Positions 1-7,619 of a stretch of 64,000 nt of DNA are shown here, piece by piece. The stretch is from the NCBI GenBank assembly GCA_027452205.1, contig DAIDGV010000003.1:62001-126000 (forward strand). Reading direction: 5' to 3'. The translations under genes were made by a program, and so were the position numbers. Below the pieces are notes generated by a model. The model saw only the letters and a program-made list of their open reading frames with translations. It did not search any database and was not told the DNA's origin. The number at the start of each line of letters is the position of its first letter. The first letter of the stretch is position 1. The stretch is from a candidate division FCPU426 bacterium (GTDB taxonomy: Bacteria > Oederibacteriota > Muellerivitia > Muellerivitales > Muellerivitaceae).

Positions 1-415
1 AGTTCTGCAAATTCTCGACCAAGCGGAAAAACCCATAGAGGTCCAGGGGTTTGACCAAATAGGCCTGGGCGTTCAGGTTCTTGACCTCGCGGATATCCGT
101 TTCCAGCCTCGAACTGCTGAGGACGACCAGTTTCAAGTTCTCGAACTGGGGCAGGGACCGGATGCGGCGCAGGAGGGTACGGCCGTCCATGCGGGGCAGG
201 TTGAGGTCCAAAAGCACCAAGTCGGGCAGGGCGGTCCCGCCATAGCGGTCCTCTTGTTTCAAGAAAGCCAGGGCCTGTTCGCCGTCGCCGACGATGTGCA
301 GGTTGGCCGAAAAGTGGCCCTGCTGGAAGGCGATCTTCATCAGCTGGGCGTCGGCGAAATTATCCTCGACGAGGAGGATCTCGAACGTTCTTTGATCGGA
401 CATGAGCAGTTTCAT
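1..415 (-). CDS. Receiver-only response regulator (3' end outside window)
   Basis: Phosphate-accepting receiver protein, last visible gene of the leftward stressosome/two-component operon and cut by the left window edge, so only about 138 residues are seen. The acidic pocket (LVEDN, about residues 15-19), the phospho-acceptor Asp70 in LVLLDLNLP, the switch Ser in VVLSSS and the conserved Lys in LVKP are all present, so it should be phosphorylatable. It resembles the small Rcp1-type regulators that pair with phytochrome-like kinases. The start at 415 is chosen because its ATG overlaps the stop of the upstream regulator in an ATGA junction, the same arrangement used at several other junctions of this operon. 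No DNA-binding or enzymatic output domain is visible, but the C-terminus lies outside the window. Confidence 0.85.
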   Translation of the reverse strand, partial: MKLLMSDQRTFEILLVEDNFADAQLMKIAFQQGHFSANLHIVGDGEQALAFLKQEDRYGGTALPDLVLLDLNLPRMDGRTLLRRIRSLPQFENLKLVVLSSSRLETDIREVKNLNAQAYLVKPLDLYGFFRLVENLQN

Positions 416-870
416 CCTTCATCCACCTCCTCGGGTAGGTCCCTCATCCAAATTTCCTCGACGTGGTTCATGGCCTCGAAAAGCTGGTAGAGGTTGTGCG
501 GTTTGATCAGGTAAAAATTGGCGTGATGTTCATAGGCGCTCATCAGGTCGCTGTCCAGATTGGAGTTGGTTAGGATGATGACGATGATGTTCTTCAACCG
601 GGGGTCGGCCTTGATCTCGGCGAGGGCTTCCAGGCCCGATTTGCGGGGCATGTTCAGGTCCATGAGGATGAGGTCGGGCCGGGACGGTTGCGCGTATTTT
701 CCGACACCGCGTAGGTAATCCATGACGTCCTGGCCATCCTTCACGCGGTCGATGTGGATGGGCCTTTGGGAAACCCTGAAAATTTCCTCGATCAGAAGCG
801 CATCGCTTAGGTTGTCCTCGGCCAAGAGAAGTTTGACCGCGCGTTTTCTTTTTTGAGTAGGTGTCGCCAT
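412..870 (-). CDS. Receiver-only response regulator (Rcp1-like)
   Basis: A 152-residue single-domain response regulator. The acidic pair is in LLAEDN (about residues 15-20), the phospho-acceptor is Asp71 in LILMDLNMP, the switch residue is in IILTNS and the conserved Lys is in LIKP. There is no output domain, so it probably signals by protein contact or as a phosphate shuttle or sink. The reading frame stays open upstream to 1125, but the start at 870 (MATPTQKRKR) is preferred because receiver homology begins about 12 residues later and the longer version would overlap the preceding regulator gene on the same strand. It lies 37 bases after that regulator and overlaps the next one by four bases, so all three should be made from one transcript. 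Confidence 0.88.
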   Translation of the reverse strand: MATPTQKRKRAVKLLLAEDNLSDALLIEEIFRVSQRPIHIDRVKDGQDVMDYLRGVGKYAQPSRPDLILMDLNMPRKSGLEALAEIKADPRLKNIIVIILTNSNLDSDLMSAYEHHANFYLIKPHNLYQLFEAMNHVEEIWMRDLPEEVDEG

Positions 871-907
871 AGGTCTCCTTAAAAAAGTTAGTGGACGGGC
901 CGGACCG

Positions 908-1360
908 TCATTGGCCCCGGTAATCCGCCAGTTTTTCCAACCAAGCTGTCTCGACGTAACGGACCACGGAGGCGTATTGCTCCAGGTTGCGGGGTTTGGT
1001 GAGGTATAAGTCGACCCGGGACTTGTAAGCGCTTGAAATGTCCTTGATGGAATCGGAGGAGGAAAGAATGATGACCGGGATGGACGCCAATTGCGGATCG
1101 TTACGGATGATCCGCAGGAGCTCATGTCCGGTGACGTGGGGCAAGTGAAGGTCTAAAAAGATAAGATCGGGTCTTGGGGTGTTCTCGAAACCGTTCGTGC
1201 GTTTTAAAAGGTTCAACGCCTGTTGTCCGTCGCGGGCGACAGTGATGTTGTTCTTGATATGGGATTCGCCCAGGAATTTCGACATGAGCAGGCAGTCGCC
1301 GAGGTCGTCCTCAACGAGGAGGATCTGGAGTTCATAGATGGGTTCGATCAAGACGTTCAT
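908..1360 (-). CDS. Receiver-only response regulator (Rcp1-like)
   Basis: A 150-residue response regulator made of one receiver domain. LLVEDD gives the acidic pocket, Asp70 in LIFLDLHLP is the expected phosphorylation site, IILSSS holds the switch Ser and LTKP the conserved Lys. The short C-terminal helix ending in an aromatic/charged segment is like Rcp1-type regulators. Its ATG overlaps the stop of the upstream histidine kinase (ATGA), so it is almost certainly translated together with that kinase and is the best candidate for its direct phosphorylation partner. No output domain is fused to it; the real effector of the pathway is not visible in the window. Confidence 0.9.
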   Translation of the reverse strand: MNVLIEPIYELQILLVEDDLGDCLLMSKFLGESHIKNNITVARDGQQALNLLKRTNGFENTPRPDLIFLDLHLPHVTGHELLRIIRNDPQLASIPVIILSSSDSIKDISSAYKSRVDLYLTKPRNLEQYASVVRYVETAWLEKLADYRGQ

Positions 1361-2460
1361 TTTTTGTCCTCTTGTAGGGGCAGGGAGAAGTAAAAAGTGG
1401 TCCCCTTGCCGACTTTAGATTCCAACCATATTTTTCCGTGCTGCTGTTCGACGATCTTCCGGCATAAGGCCAGACCGATACCCGTTCCGGGATATTCATC
1501 CCGGGTGTTCAACCGTTGGAAGACAACGAAAAGTTTTCCGAAATATTTCTCATCAATGCCGATGCCGTTATCCGCGATGGAAAAGACCCAGCGGCCCTCT
1601 TCGCGGCGGGCCGAAATGTGCACCCGGGGTGGGTCCTTGGCGTGGAACTTCAAGGCGTTGCTGATAAGGTTCTGGAACAAGAGGACCATGTGGGCGTGGT
1701 TGGCGGGTAGGGTGGGCAGCTCGTCGTGGGTGACGACCGCGTGGTTGTCCTTGATGGTGGCTTCCAGGCCGGTGAGGGTCTCTTGAAGCACCTTGGAAAG
1801 GTCGATCATTTGGGAAGGCTGGGGCCCGGCGTTGAGGCGCGTATAGGATAAAAGGTCGTCGATGAGCTCTTGGAGACGGTGGGTGCCGTCGACCACGAAT
1901 TGGATGTAGTCGTTCGCGCCGGGAGCCAGGTTGGAGCCGCTGACCTTTTGGAGCAGCTGGACGTAACTGGTGATGGTCCGGAGCGGTTCTTTCAGGTCAT
2001 GGGCGGCGGCATGGACGAATTGTTCTAGTTCGTCGTTGGTGCGGGCCAGTTCCCGGCTCTTTTCCTCGACGGTGGCGGTCTTTTCAGCCACCCGGATCTC
2101 GAGATTCTCGTTCAGGTTGATCAAACGCTTGTTGGTCTCGTCCAGCTCGTCGGTCTTTTGCCGCAAGTTGGAAACGGTGTCCCCGTAGCCGCGCTGGATC
2201 ATCTCGAAGGCGGCCAGGGTCTCGCGGAGGAAAGCCCCGGCGGACTTGAGAATGGCACCGTTCTTTTGGGGATAGGAGGTCATGAACCCGGCCAAGAGTT
2301 CGTGATGGGTGGTGACGACATGAAGCAGGCTGGAATCGATGAGGATGGCCTGTCGGCCGATCTCATAGGCCCGTTCCAACAAGGCCTCGTCGTTCTTCCG
2401 CAAAAAACGGCTCAAGGCCTCGGTGTAATTCGTTTTGAGGTTCTCGATGGAGGGGCTCAT
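1357..2460 (-). CDS. Histidine kinase with RsbU-like N-terminal domain
   Basis: A 367-residue cytoplasmic sensor kinase with no membrane segment. Residues about 1-95 resemble the N-terminal RsbT-binding domain of the phosphatase RsbU (helical, with the Tyr/Ala/Leu pattern near the start and an FLRETLAAFEM-like last helix). Residues about 96-145 form a coiled coil. The HisKA H-box is at about 148-162 (AAAHDLKEPLR, His154), and the HATPase domain follows with its N-box (NLISNALKFHA), G1 (DNGIGI) and G2 (GTGIGL) motifs. Seen: the domains and their place directly after rsbX and before receiver genes. Inferred: the kinase replaces RsbU, so that RsbT released from the stressosome controls phosphotransfer rather than a PP2C phosphatase. 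It overlaps its neighbours by four bases on both sides. Confidence 0.85.
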   Translation of the reverse strand: MSPSIENLKTNYTEALSRFLRKNDEALLERAYEIGRQAILIDSSLLHVVTTHHELLAGFMTSYPQKNGAILKSAGAFLRETLAAFEMIQRGYGDTVSNLRQKTDELDETNKRLINLNENLEIRVAEKTATVEEKSRELARTNDELEQFVHAAAHDLKEPLRTITSYVQLLQKVSGSNLAPGANDYIQFVVDGTHRLQELIDDLLSYTRLNAGPQPSQMIDLSKVLQETLTGLEATIKDNHAVVTHDELPTLPANHAHMVLLFQNLISNALKFHAKDPPRVHISARREEGRWVFSIADNGIGIDEKYFGKLFVVFQRLNTRDEYPGTGIGLALCRKIVEQQHGKIWLESKVGKGTTFYFSLPLQEDKK

Positions 2461-3089
2461 TTTTGGGACCCCCGGTAACGGACGACCAGGACCAACGCGT
2501 CGTCGATGTCTTTCTTGTTCTGGGTGAGGATCTGGTTGGCGATCTCCTGCGGGGTTTGTTGGAAACTTTGAAGCAGGGCCTGGGAAAAATTACTGCGCAC
2601 GCCGTCGGTGGCGAAGATGAGGGTGTCGCCCGGGGAGACCGGAATGACGCTGGCCCTCAGTTCGGGCAGGTTAAAACCCACCCCGCCGGAGCGCAGCAGA
2701 AGGTACTCCGCCGCGGGGCTGGCGTTAGGGTCGGCCCGCAAAAGCATCCCTTCCACGTTGCCGACGCCGGCCCAGGTCATGGTGTTGTCGCCGCTGTTGA
2801 AAGAAGCCAGGCTCATCACCACGCCCCGGGTTTTTTGCGAGGTCTCGTGGCTGTGGCGGAAAAGGGAAATGACCGATTCGGAGGCGAAATCCGAGAGGGT
2901 GGCGGCGACGACCCGGCTGGCGATGGCTGCGTCGGCCCCGTGGCCCAAACCGTCGAAAACGCCCACCAGCACACCCTTCTGGAATTCCTTCACGACATAG
3001 GAATCCCCGCATTCGGTCTCGCCGGGCATGGCCGCGAGGGCTACACCCCATTCGATAAGTTCATTTTGAAAATGGGGTTTTGGATTCAT
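2457..3089 (-). CDS. rsbX: RsbX-like PP2C/SpoIIE-type serine/threonine phosphatase
   Basis: A 210-residue phosphatase of the PP2C/SpoIIE fold. The metal-binding motifs are visible: ECGDSY (about residues 26-31) and DGLGHG (46-51), and DTLIFATDGV toward the C-terminus. It is short and has no N-terminal sensor domain, which matches RsbX, the feedback phosphatase that resets phosphorylated RsbR and RsbS in stressosomes. The start at 3089 is preferred over 3101 because its ATG forms an ATGA overlap with the rsbT stop. Unlike the Bacillus subtilis sigB operon, where rsbX is last, here it sits between rsbT and the output kinase. Confidence 0.88.
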   Translation of the reverse strand: MNPKPHFQNELIEWGVALAAMPGETECGDSYVVKEFQKGVLVGVFDGLGHGADAAIASRVVAATLSDFASESVISLFRHSHETSQKTRGVVMSLASFNSGDNTMTWAGVGNVEGMLLRADPNASPAAEYLLLRSGGVGFNLPELRASVIPVSPGDTLIFATDGVRSNFSQALLQSFQQTPQEIANQILTQNKKDIDDALVLVVRYRGSQK

Positions 3090-3490
3090 GTGTATTTCCA
3101 CTTCCGCATGACGACGACCGTGCCGCCGCCGACGGTGGATTGGATGTCGAATTCATCCATGAGTCGCTTGGAACCGGGCAGGCCCAGGCCTAGCCCCTTG
3201 CCGGTGGAGTAATCGTCCTGCATGGCTTTGTTCACGTCCGGGATACCTGGACCTTGGTCGGTGGCGATGATCTGGATACCGTGCCGGACACCGTTATGGT
3301 GCTCGCAAAGGATGATCTCCCCGGAGTTGGCGTGTTCGATGATATTGCGGGCGATCTCAGAGATGGCCGTGGCGATGACGGTCATCTCGATCTGGGTGAA
3401 GCCCAGTTTTTCGGCCAAAGCGCGGCCTTGCTCGCGGGCGAGGACAATATCCGTATCCGACTTGATCGTGACGTTGATCGTTTCATCCAT
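3086..3490 (-). CDS. rsbT: RsbT-like switch serine/threonine kinase
   Basis: A 134-residue GHKL-type protein kinase. The N-box is SEIARN (Glu45 to Asn49), the ATP-lid Asp is Asp78 in TDQGPGIP, and the Gly-rich loop is GKGLGLGLPG (about 98-107), all in the RsbT rather than the RsbW arrangement. In known stressosomes RsbT is held by RsbS and RsbR, phosphorylates them under stress, and is then released to bind the N-terminal domain of RsbU. Here the only RsbU-like N-terminal domain in view belongs to the histidine kinase two genes downstream. The gene overlaps rsbS by eight bases. Confidence 0.93.
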   Translation of the reverse strand: MDETINVTIKSDTDIVLAREQGRALAEKLGFTQIEMTVIATAISEIARNIIEHANSGEIILCEHHNGVRHGIQIIATDQGPGIPDVNKAMQDDYSTGKGLGLGLPGSKRLMDEFDIQSTVGGGTVVVMRKWKYT

Positions 3491-3857
3491 TTTTGTGGCC
3501 GCTTTTCTTGGTCAACTCGTACAAGTAGGCCAGACCCTCTTCGAGGTCCAAGGCGGTGGCCACGTCCTCCAGGGTCAATCCCAACTGCACCATGGCGAAG
3601 GCCACCTCGGGCTGGATGCCCACGATGACCGTTTCCGCGCCCCGAAGCCGCAGCATGTGGGCGATGGAACGCAAGGTGCGCACCGCGAAGGAATCCATCA
3701 CGTCCAGGGCGGTCACGTCCACGATGGCCCCCCGCGACCGGTAATGACCGACCTTGCTGGAAAGGTCGTCCTGTAATTGCAGAAGGTCCGCGTCGGTCAA
3801 GGCCGCCTGGATGGAGGCAATGAGATAGCTCCCTTGTTTGTGGATGGGAACGCGCAT
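3483..3857 (-). CDS. rsbS: RsbS-like STAS protein of the stressosome core
   Basis: A 124-residue single STAS domain, the normal size for RsbS. The conserved VMDSF motif places the expected RsbT phosphorylation site at Ser56, and the following GIQPEVAFAMVQLG segment is typical of the family. In the known complex RsbS forms the core shell with RsbR and sequesters RsbT. It lies six bases after rsbR and overlaps rsbT by eight bases, the gene order rsbR-rsbS-rsbT found in most RST modules. Confidence 0.93.
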   Translation of the reverse strand: MRVPIHKQGSYLIASIQAALTDADLLQLQDDLSSKVGHYRSRGAIVDVTALDVMDSFAVRTLRSIAHMLRLRGAETVIVGIQPEVAFAMVQLGLTLEDVATALDLEEGLAYLYELTKKSGHKNG

Positions 3858-3863
3858 GGAAGC

Positions 3864-4784
3864 TTAGACCTGCTTTTGTTCGGACAGCGGCGTTTCGGTA
3901 ATGATGACCTTGTAGCCCAGCAAACGTTCGGCTTCTTCGATACCTCCTTGCAGGTCGCCGACGGCGTTGATCTTGCCCAGGTCGACCCCGATGGTGACCA
4001 GGGTCTGTGCGATCTCGGAAGAGAGACCGGTCACGATGACGCTGGCGCCCATAAGACGGGAAGCGTCGACGGTCTGCACCAAGTGGTTGGCGACGGTGGC
4101 GTCCACCGCGGGAACGCCGGTGATGTCGATAACGACCACCTTGGCGCGGTTGGCGCGGATGCCCCGCAGGAGCTGTTCGGTGACCTGCCTGGCCCTTTGG
4201 GAATCGATGACGCCGATGATGGGAAGGATGAGGAGCCTTTCACGAACCTGAAGAACGGGGGTGGAAAGTTCGCGGATGGCCTCTTGTTGCTGGCGGATGA
4301 TGCGTTCGCGTTCCTGTACGAAACCCACGCCGACGGTGTTGGCGATACGGTTGGCGGCGGGTTCATAGGCGTCGAGGACGCGGTTCAGGAGGGCAAAATC
4401 CGCCTGGTATTTGCCGAAAAGGGACCGGGCGAGAACGTCGCGGAGGAGAAGAACGATACCCAGGACCTCTTGGGTCTCAACGCCCCGGGGAATGATACGT
4501 TCGGAAAGGTTACGGGCGTAGGCCTGAAGGGCTTCCACGGAGCCGGATTCCAATACTTCCACGTAGTTGTCATAGACCGAGGTGGCTTCGGCGAAGATCT
4601 CCTCTTTGGTCATGGCCATGAGCAATTTGGCCTCGATGATGCGCCGCACCCACTCCTCGCGCAGTTGGGTCCGGTTCTGGCGCAAGTGGGCGACCAGTTC
4701 ACGGAGTAGCGCTGCGGTTGATTCGAGGGATTGTCCCGGGGGATTGGGTGTGACGGTTTTTTGCTTGGGGGTTTCCTTTTCCAT
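3864..4784 (-). CDS. rsbR: RsbR-like stressosome sensor (N-terminal sensor plus STAS)
   Basis: A 306-residue co-antagonist protein of the stressosome. Residues about 20-165 form an all-helical N-terminal sensor domain of the RsbRD type, with no haem, flavin or PAS motif that I can recognise. Residues about 172-295 form the STAS domain. Within it, VDATVANHL gives Thr230 at the position of the conserved phosphorylated Thr of RsbR, and IDSQRA gives Ser195 near the second known site, which is Thr in Bacillus RsbRA. The open frame extends to 4850, but the start at 4784 (MEKETPK) is preferred: a GGAAAG stretch lies just upstream and the extra residues have no domain value. It is the first gene of the operon. 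The ligand or stress sensed cannot be told from sequence. Confidence 0.9.
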   Translation of the reverse strand: MEKETPKQKTVTPNPPGQSLESTAALLRELVAHLRQNRTQLREEWVRRIIEAKLLMAMTKEEIFAEATSVYDNYVEVLESGSVEALQAYARNLSERIIPRGVETQEVLGIVLLLRDVLARSLFGKYQADFALLNRVLDAYEPAANRIANTVGVGFVQERERIIRQQQEAIRELSTPVLQVRERLLILPIIGVIDSQRARQVTEQLLRGIRANRAKVVVIDITGVPAVDATVANHLVQTVDASRLMGASVIVTGLSSEIAQTLVTIGVDLGKINAVGDLQGGIEEAERLLGYKVIITETPLSEQKQV

Positions 4785-5136
4785 GATCGATCGCTTTCCC
4801 AGAAAAATATTTTTAAGGCTTAAACAGTTCTTAGTTAAAGTTTCAAACACCGAAATTACGAAAACAAGTTCGGCTCGTTAGATTTTTCCTAAGGAAATCC
4901 AAGGATTTTTAAAATTTTTTAGGTGGCAACGATTAATCCGATAGGGGTAGGGGAGTTTTAGGTTAGGGAACGTTTTCAAGGATCGCTGAATGGGATGTGT
5001 TCAAGTTTGCAGGCTTGTAAAAACAGAAGGAGATCAGGAATCCGTTTACCTCTTTTTGCCTGATTTTCCCTTTTCAATTAAATAAAAACACGAGAAGCTT
5101 GAAAGCTGTTAGATATTTATCCTGGGGGATCCATGA
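4785..5136. other. Divergent intergenic region
   Basis: About 350 bases between the divergently transcribed rsbR operon and the exported protein at 5137. It is AT-rich, with runs of A and T around 4800-4920, and must hold the promoters of both transcription units. I could not find a convincing -35/-10 pair in either direction, and no small gene. A GGGGGAT ribosome-binding site at 5124-5130 belongs to the rightward gene. Confidence 0.5.
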
Positions 5137-5826
5137 ATGAAGAAATATGCTTTTTTATTTTCAATCGTCGTCCTATCTCTTTCCTGTGATTCGAACAATT
5201 CAGGGACCGGAACGAGAGGGACCGCTACTGGTAACACGGGTTATCCTTGGAGCGGTCCTCTTCTGATCGCGATATTTAATTCCAGCTCCAGTACGGCTGT
5301 TGCGGAAATAGCCACCTCGAGCGGCCCGGTCACCAATGCCGCCGTCACCATGAGTTATTCAGGCGGCTCGGTTCCGCTGAGTTATGTTTATGGCACGAGC
5401 GCTTCGGTGACTTATAACGGCGCGGTGACCACGATCGGTGTAGCTTATTACGACACAACTTCGTTTTCTTATGTCGCTAACCAACCTTATACCATCGCCG
5501 CAAACATCAATGGCACGTCTTATTCGGCTTATACCACGTCCGTGGGGACGCCGGTATTCAGCACAAGTGGTTCCAATTTGGTCTGTACTTGGACCGGTGG
5601 CGGGAACGAGAATGTCATCGTTGCTTACGATACGGTAGGTCATACTACCAAGACCTTCGGGCCAAATGTGACTTCACCTTATAGTATTGCCAACTCCTCA
5701 CTGCCGGGTTCTAGCGGCCACAACTCTGTTACAGCGGACATCATGAATCTCAATACCTCGGCCTTTACCGGCACTTCGAACGGGTCCTATTTGTTGGCGA
5801 CAAGCTCGGCGACGACAACCTACTGA
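5137..5826 (+). CDS. Exported Ser/Thr/Gly-rich protein, probable lipoprotein
   Basis: A 229-residue protein I do not recognise. It begins with a short positively charged and hydrophobic segment ending at Cys17 (SLSC), which looks like a lipoprotein signal although the residues at -3/-2 are not the classic Leu-Ala. The rest is very rich in Ser, Thr, Gly, Asn and Tyr with no membrane segment, with alternating small and aromatic residues as in beta-sandwich or beta-propeller surface proteins. The ATG at 5137 has a good GGGGG site; an overlapping ATG four bases earlier is out of frame. The gene stands alone and ends at a strong hairpin terminator at 5842-5880. Confidence 0.75.
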   Translation: MKKYAFLFSIVVLSLSCDSNNSGTGTRGTATGNTGYPWSGPLLIAIFNSSSSTAVAEIATSSGPVTNAAVTMSYSGGSVPLSYVYGTSASVTYNGAVTTIGVAYYDTTSFSYVANQPYTIAANINGTSYSAYTTSVGTPVFSTSGSNLVCTWTGGGNENVIVAYDTVGHTTKTFGPNVTSPYSIANSSLPGSSGHNSVTADIMNLNTSAFTGTSNGSYLLATSSATTTY

Positions 5827-5841
5827 CCGCTATTCACGAAT

Positions 5842-5880
5842 TAAAAAGCCCGGACAGATATTTCTGTCCGGGCTTTTTAA
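5842..5880. terminator. Bidirectional rho-independent terminator
   Basis: A long perfect hairpin: the arm AAAAAGCCCGGACAGA is followed by a TATT loop and its complement, flanked by A-run and T-run. Because the arms carry both tracts, it can end transcription from both sides. It lies between the convergent genes ending at 5826 (+) and 5902 (-). Confidence 0.9.
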
Positions 5881-5901
5881 TTTCAGCAGGGCATAAGCTA
5901 C

Positions 5902-6621
5902 TTACTGGATCGCTTCTTTTTCCCTTATGACGGTCTTTAATTTGTACTCGGGCAATATGACGACGTTGGAGACCTGGATCTCCGTATCTGGGTCGTCGTT
6001 GGCGGTGTGCTCGAACTTCACCTCGATCACTTGGTCCCAATCAAAACGACATTGATGGACTTGGATAGTGCCATGGGTAATGGTTTGGTTCATGATCTTT
6101 TGAAGATGACGGGCCGTCTCGTCGATCTCTGTATATTTTCCTGTCAGGGGGAATTCGGAAAGGGGAATGGTGACCGTTTGCCACTTGGTCGTGACGGCGC
6201 AATAGTCGCCCAGCGGAACGGTGGTGGCGAAATTGAACTTGTGTTTCGCGTCTTTGGCCATGGTAAAGCCCACGCCGCTCAAGGTTTCCCCGCCTTTATT
6301 GCCGCGGATATAGAACTGGAGCGCCCCTTTTTCCAGATAAAGGGACAGGGTTTTTCGGCCTATGCCTAGATAAATGCCGCTCTTATCGGACCCGTTCAAT
6401 TTGAAGTCGACCCAACGTTTTTTATTCTTGAAGAAAACCACGGACTTTGAGGTTTCGGGCGGATAGGGGTGGGTATAGTCGCAATCCTTTTTATCCGTGA
6501 AAAGTCTTATCGCGGGAAGGTGGACCGCTTTGACCGGTTGGGGAGCAGGGGTGGCGGTGGCCGCCCAGACCGGGCTTACGCTTATTAATAGGAACGATAG
6601 AATAAAAGTTTTGTGGTCCAT
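5902..6621 (-). CDS. Exported protein of unknown function
   Basis: A 239-residue exported protein. The signal peptide is residues 1-20 (MDHKTFILSF...VWA, cleavage likely after PVWA), followed by a short Pro/Thr/Ala linker (TATPAPQP). The mature part has many alternating hydrophobic residues, Trp/Phe/Tyr and Asp, like a jelly-roll beta-sandwich such as those binding carbohydrate; this is an impression, not a family match. The start at 6621 is chosen because a GAGG site lies six bases upstream and the signal peptide begins there; an upstream in-frame ATG at 6645 would add eight residues before it. It is convergent with the gene at 5137 and shares its terminator. Confidence 0.7.
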   Translation of the reverse strand: MDHKTFILSFLLISVSPVWAATATPAPQPVKAVHLPAIRLFTDKKDCDYTHPYPPETSKSVVFFKNKKRWVDFKLNGSDKSGIYLGIGRKTLSLYLEKGALQFYIRGNKGGETLSGVGFTMAKDAKHKFNFATTVPLGDYCAVTTKWQTVTIPLSEFPLTGKYTEIDETARHLQKIMNQTITHGTIQVHQCRFDWDQVIEVKFEHTANDDPDTEIQVSNVVILPEYKLKTVIREKEAIQ

Positions 6622-6750
6622 ATATCCTCGGTGGTGCGAAAGCATTCTAATGTTTTTTGGAACCGGGAGGAGAACAAAGGATTTTTTACCCCGGGTTAAA
6701 TACGACGATCAGCACTTCTGTTAATATTTACCGATAATAGGGGGGCGACG

Positions 6751-7314
6751 ATGAGAAAACTGAGCATGTTCAATAGCGTTTCCTTGGACGGCTATTTTAC
6801 CGACCAGAACAACGACATGAGCTTTGCCAAGCCGCGCGCGGATGATACCGAGTGGCACGAGTTCGCCGCGGGTAATGCCTCGGGCAATGGCGTTCTTTTG
6901 TTCGGACGGGTGACCTATCAAATGATGGAGAGCTTTTGGACCAGCCCGCAGGCGATGCAAATGTTTCCCAAAGTGGCCGAGGGCATGAACCGTTCGGAAA
7001 AGGTGGTCTTTTCGCGGACCCTTACGAAAGTAGACTGGAACAACACCACTTTGATCAAAGGGGATCTGGTCGAAGAAGTGAAGGGGCTCAAAGCTCAACC
7101 CGGGAACGGGATGGTGATATTGGGGAGCGGGCAGATCGTGGCCCAATTGACCCAGGCGGGATTGATCGACGAATATCAGATCATGCTGACGCCGGCGATC
7201 ATCGGCCGCGGCCGAACACTTTTTGAGGGGTTGCAAAAGCACGTTCCCTTAAAATTGATCCGTTCCCGGGTGTTCAAGAACGGGTGTGTATTTTTGACTT
7301 ATGTACCGGTTTGA
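6751..7314 (+). CDS. RibD C-terminal/dihydrofolate reductase-fold oxidoreductase
   Basis: A 187-residue protein of the RibD_C family (DHFR-like fold; YyaP/YwjB-type stand-alone proteins). Visible signatures are the N-terminal SVSLDGYFTD strand-loop, LLFGRVTYQMM, the central KVVFSRTL, and the nucleotide-binding GNGMVILGSGQIVAQL followed by DEYQIMLTPAIIGRGRTLF. The family is thought to reduce a pteridine- or pyrimidine-like substrate with NAD(P)H, but the substrate of these stand-alone members is generally unknown, and the sequence does not reveal it here. A GGGGGG site precedes the ATG. There is no riboflavin or folate gene nearby. Confidence 0.85.
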   Translation: MRKLSMFNSVSLDGYFTDQNNDMSFAKPRADDTEWHEFAAGNASGNGVLLFGRVTYQMMESFWTSPQAMQMFPKVAEGMNRSEKVVFSRTLTKVDWNNTTLIKGDLVEEVKGLKAQPGNGMVILGSGQIVAQLTQAGLIDEYQIMLTPAIIGRGRTLFEGLQKHVPLKLIRSRVFKNGCVFLTYVPV

Positions 7315-7347
7315 GAAATTTGGAATAAAATTTTGAGAGGTGTCGTT

Positions 7348-7614
7348 TTGAGAAAAATATTTTTCGTTGGTTTTGTCCTGGTCTTTGTTTCGGTTATCTC
7401 CGGCCTTTCAAGTTTCTCTTGGGCAAAAAGCGACGACGCTACCGCTTCGACTACGGTTAAATCCATGAAAAAAACAAAGAAGAGCAAGAAAAAGTCTAAA
7501 AAATCATCCACCAAGGTTTCAAAAACTACGGCGGGGGAGCAAGATGAAGTGTCGGACCAAACCGATGTTTCTCAACAAGCCGATAAATCGAAAACGAAAA
7601 AGAAAGGTAGGTAA
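7348..7614 (+). CDS. Small exported lysine-rich protein
   Basis: An 88-residue protein I cannot assign to a family. It has an N-terminal signal peptide (RKIFFVGFVLVFVSV... ending near SWA), then an extremely basic stretch of repeated Lys with Ser/Thr (about residues 35-55), an acidic/Gln-Asp-rich section and a final KTKKKGR. The mature protein is likely disordered and could bind a polyanion such as cell-surface polysaccharide or nucleic acid; this is inference from charge only. A TTG start at 7348 is preferred because GAGAGGTG lies at the right distance; another TTG at 7333 is possible. The gene is five bases from the thioredoxin-fold gene, so the two are probably cotranscribed. Confidence 0.6.
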   Translation: MRKIFFVGFVLVFVSVISGLSSFSWAKSDDATASTTVKSMKKTKKSKKKSKKSSTKVSKTTAGEQDEVSDQTDVSQQADKSKTKKKGR

Positions 7615-7619
7615 TCCCC

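Noticed and set aside
3777-4709. A 310-codon open frame on the + strand opposite rsbR and rsbS, and several others opposite the rsb operon
   Set aside because: They lie wholly antisense to well-supported STAS and kinase genes, have Asp/Gly-rich compositions typical of shadow frames, and show no domain or ribosome-binding site.
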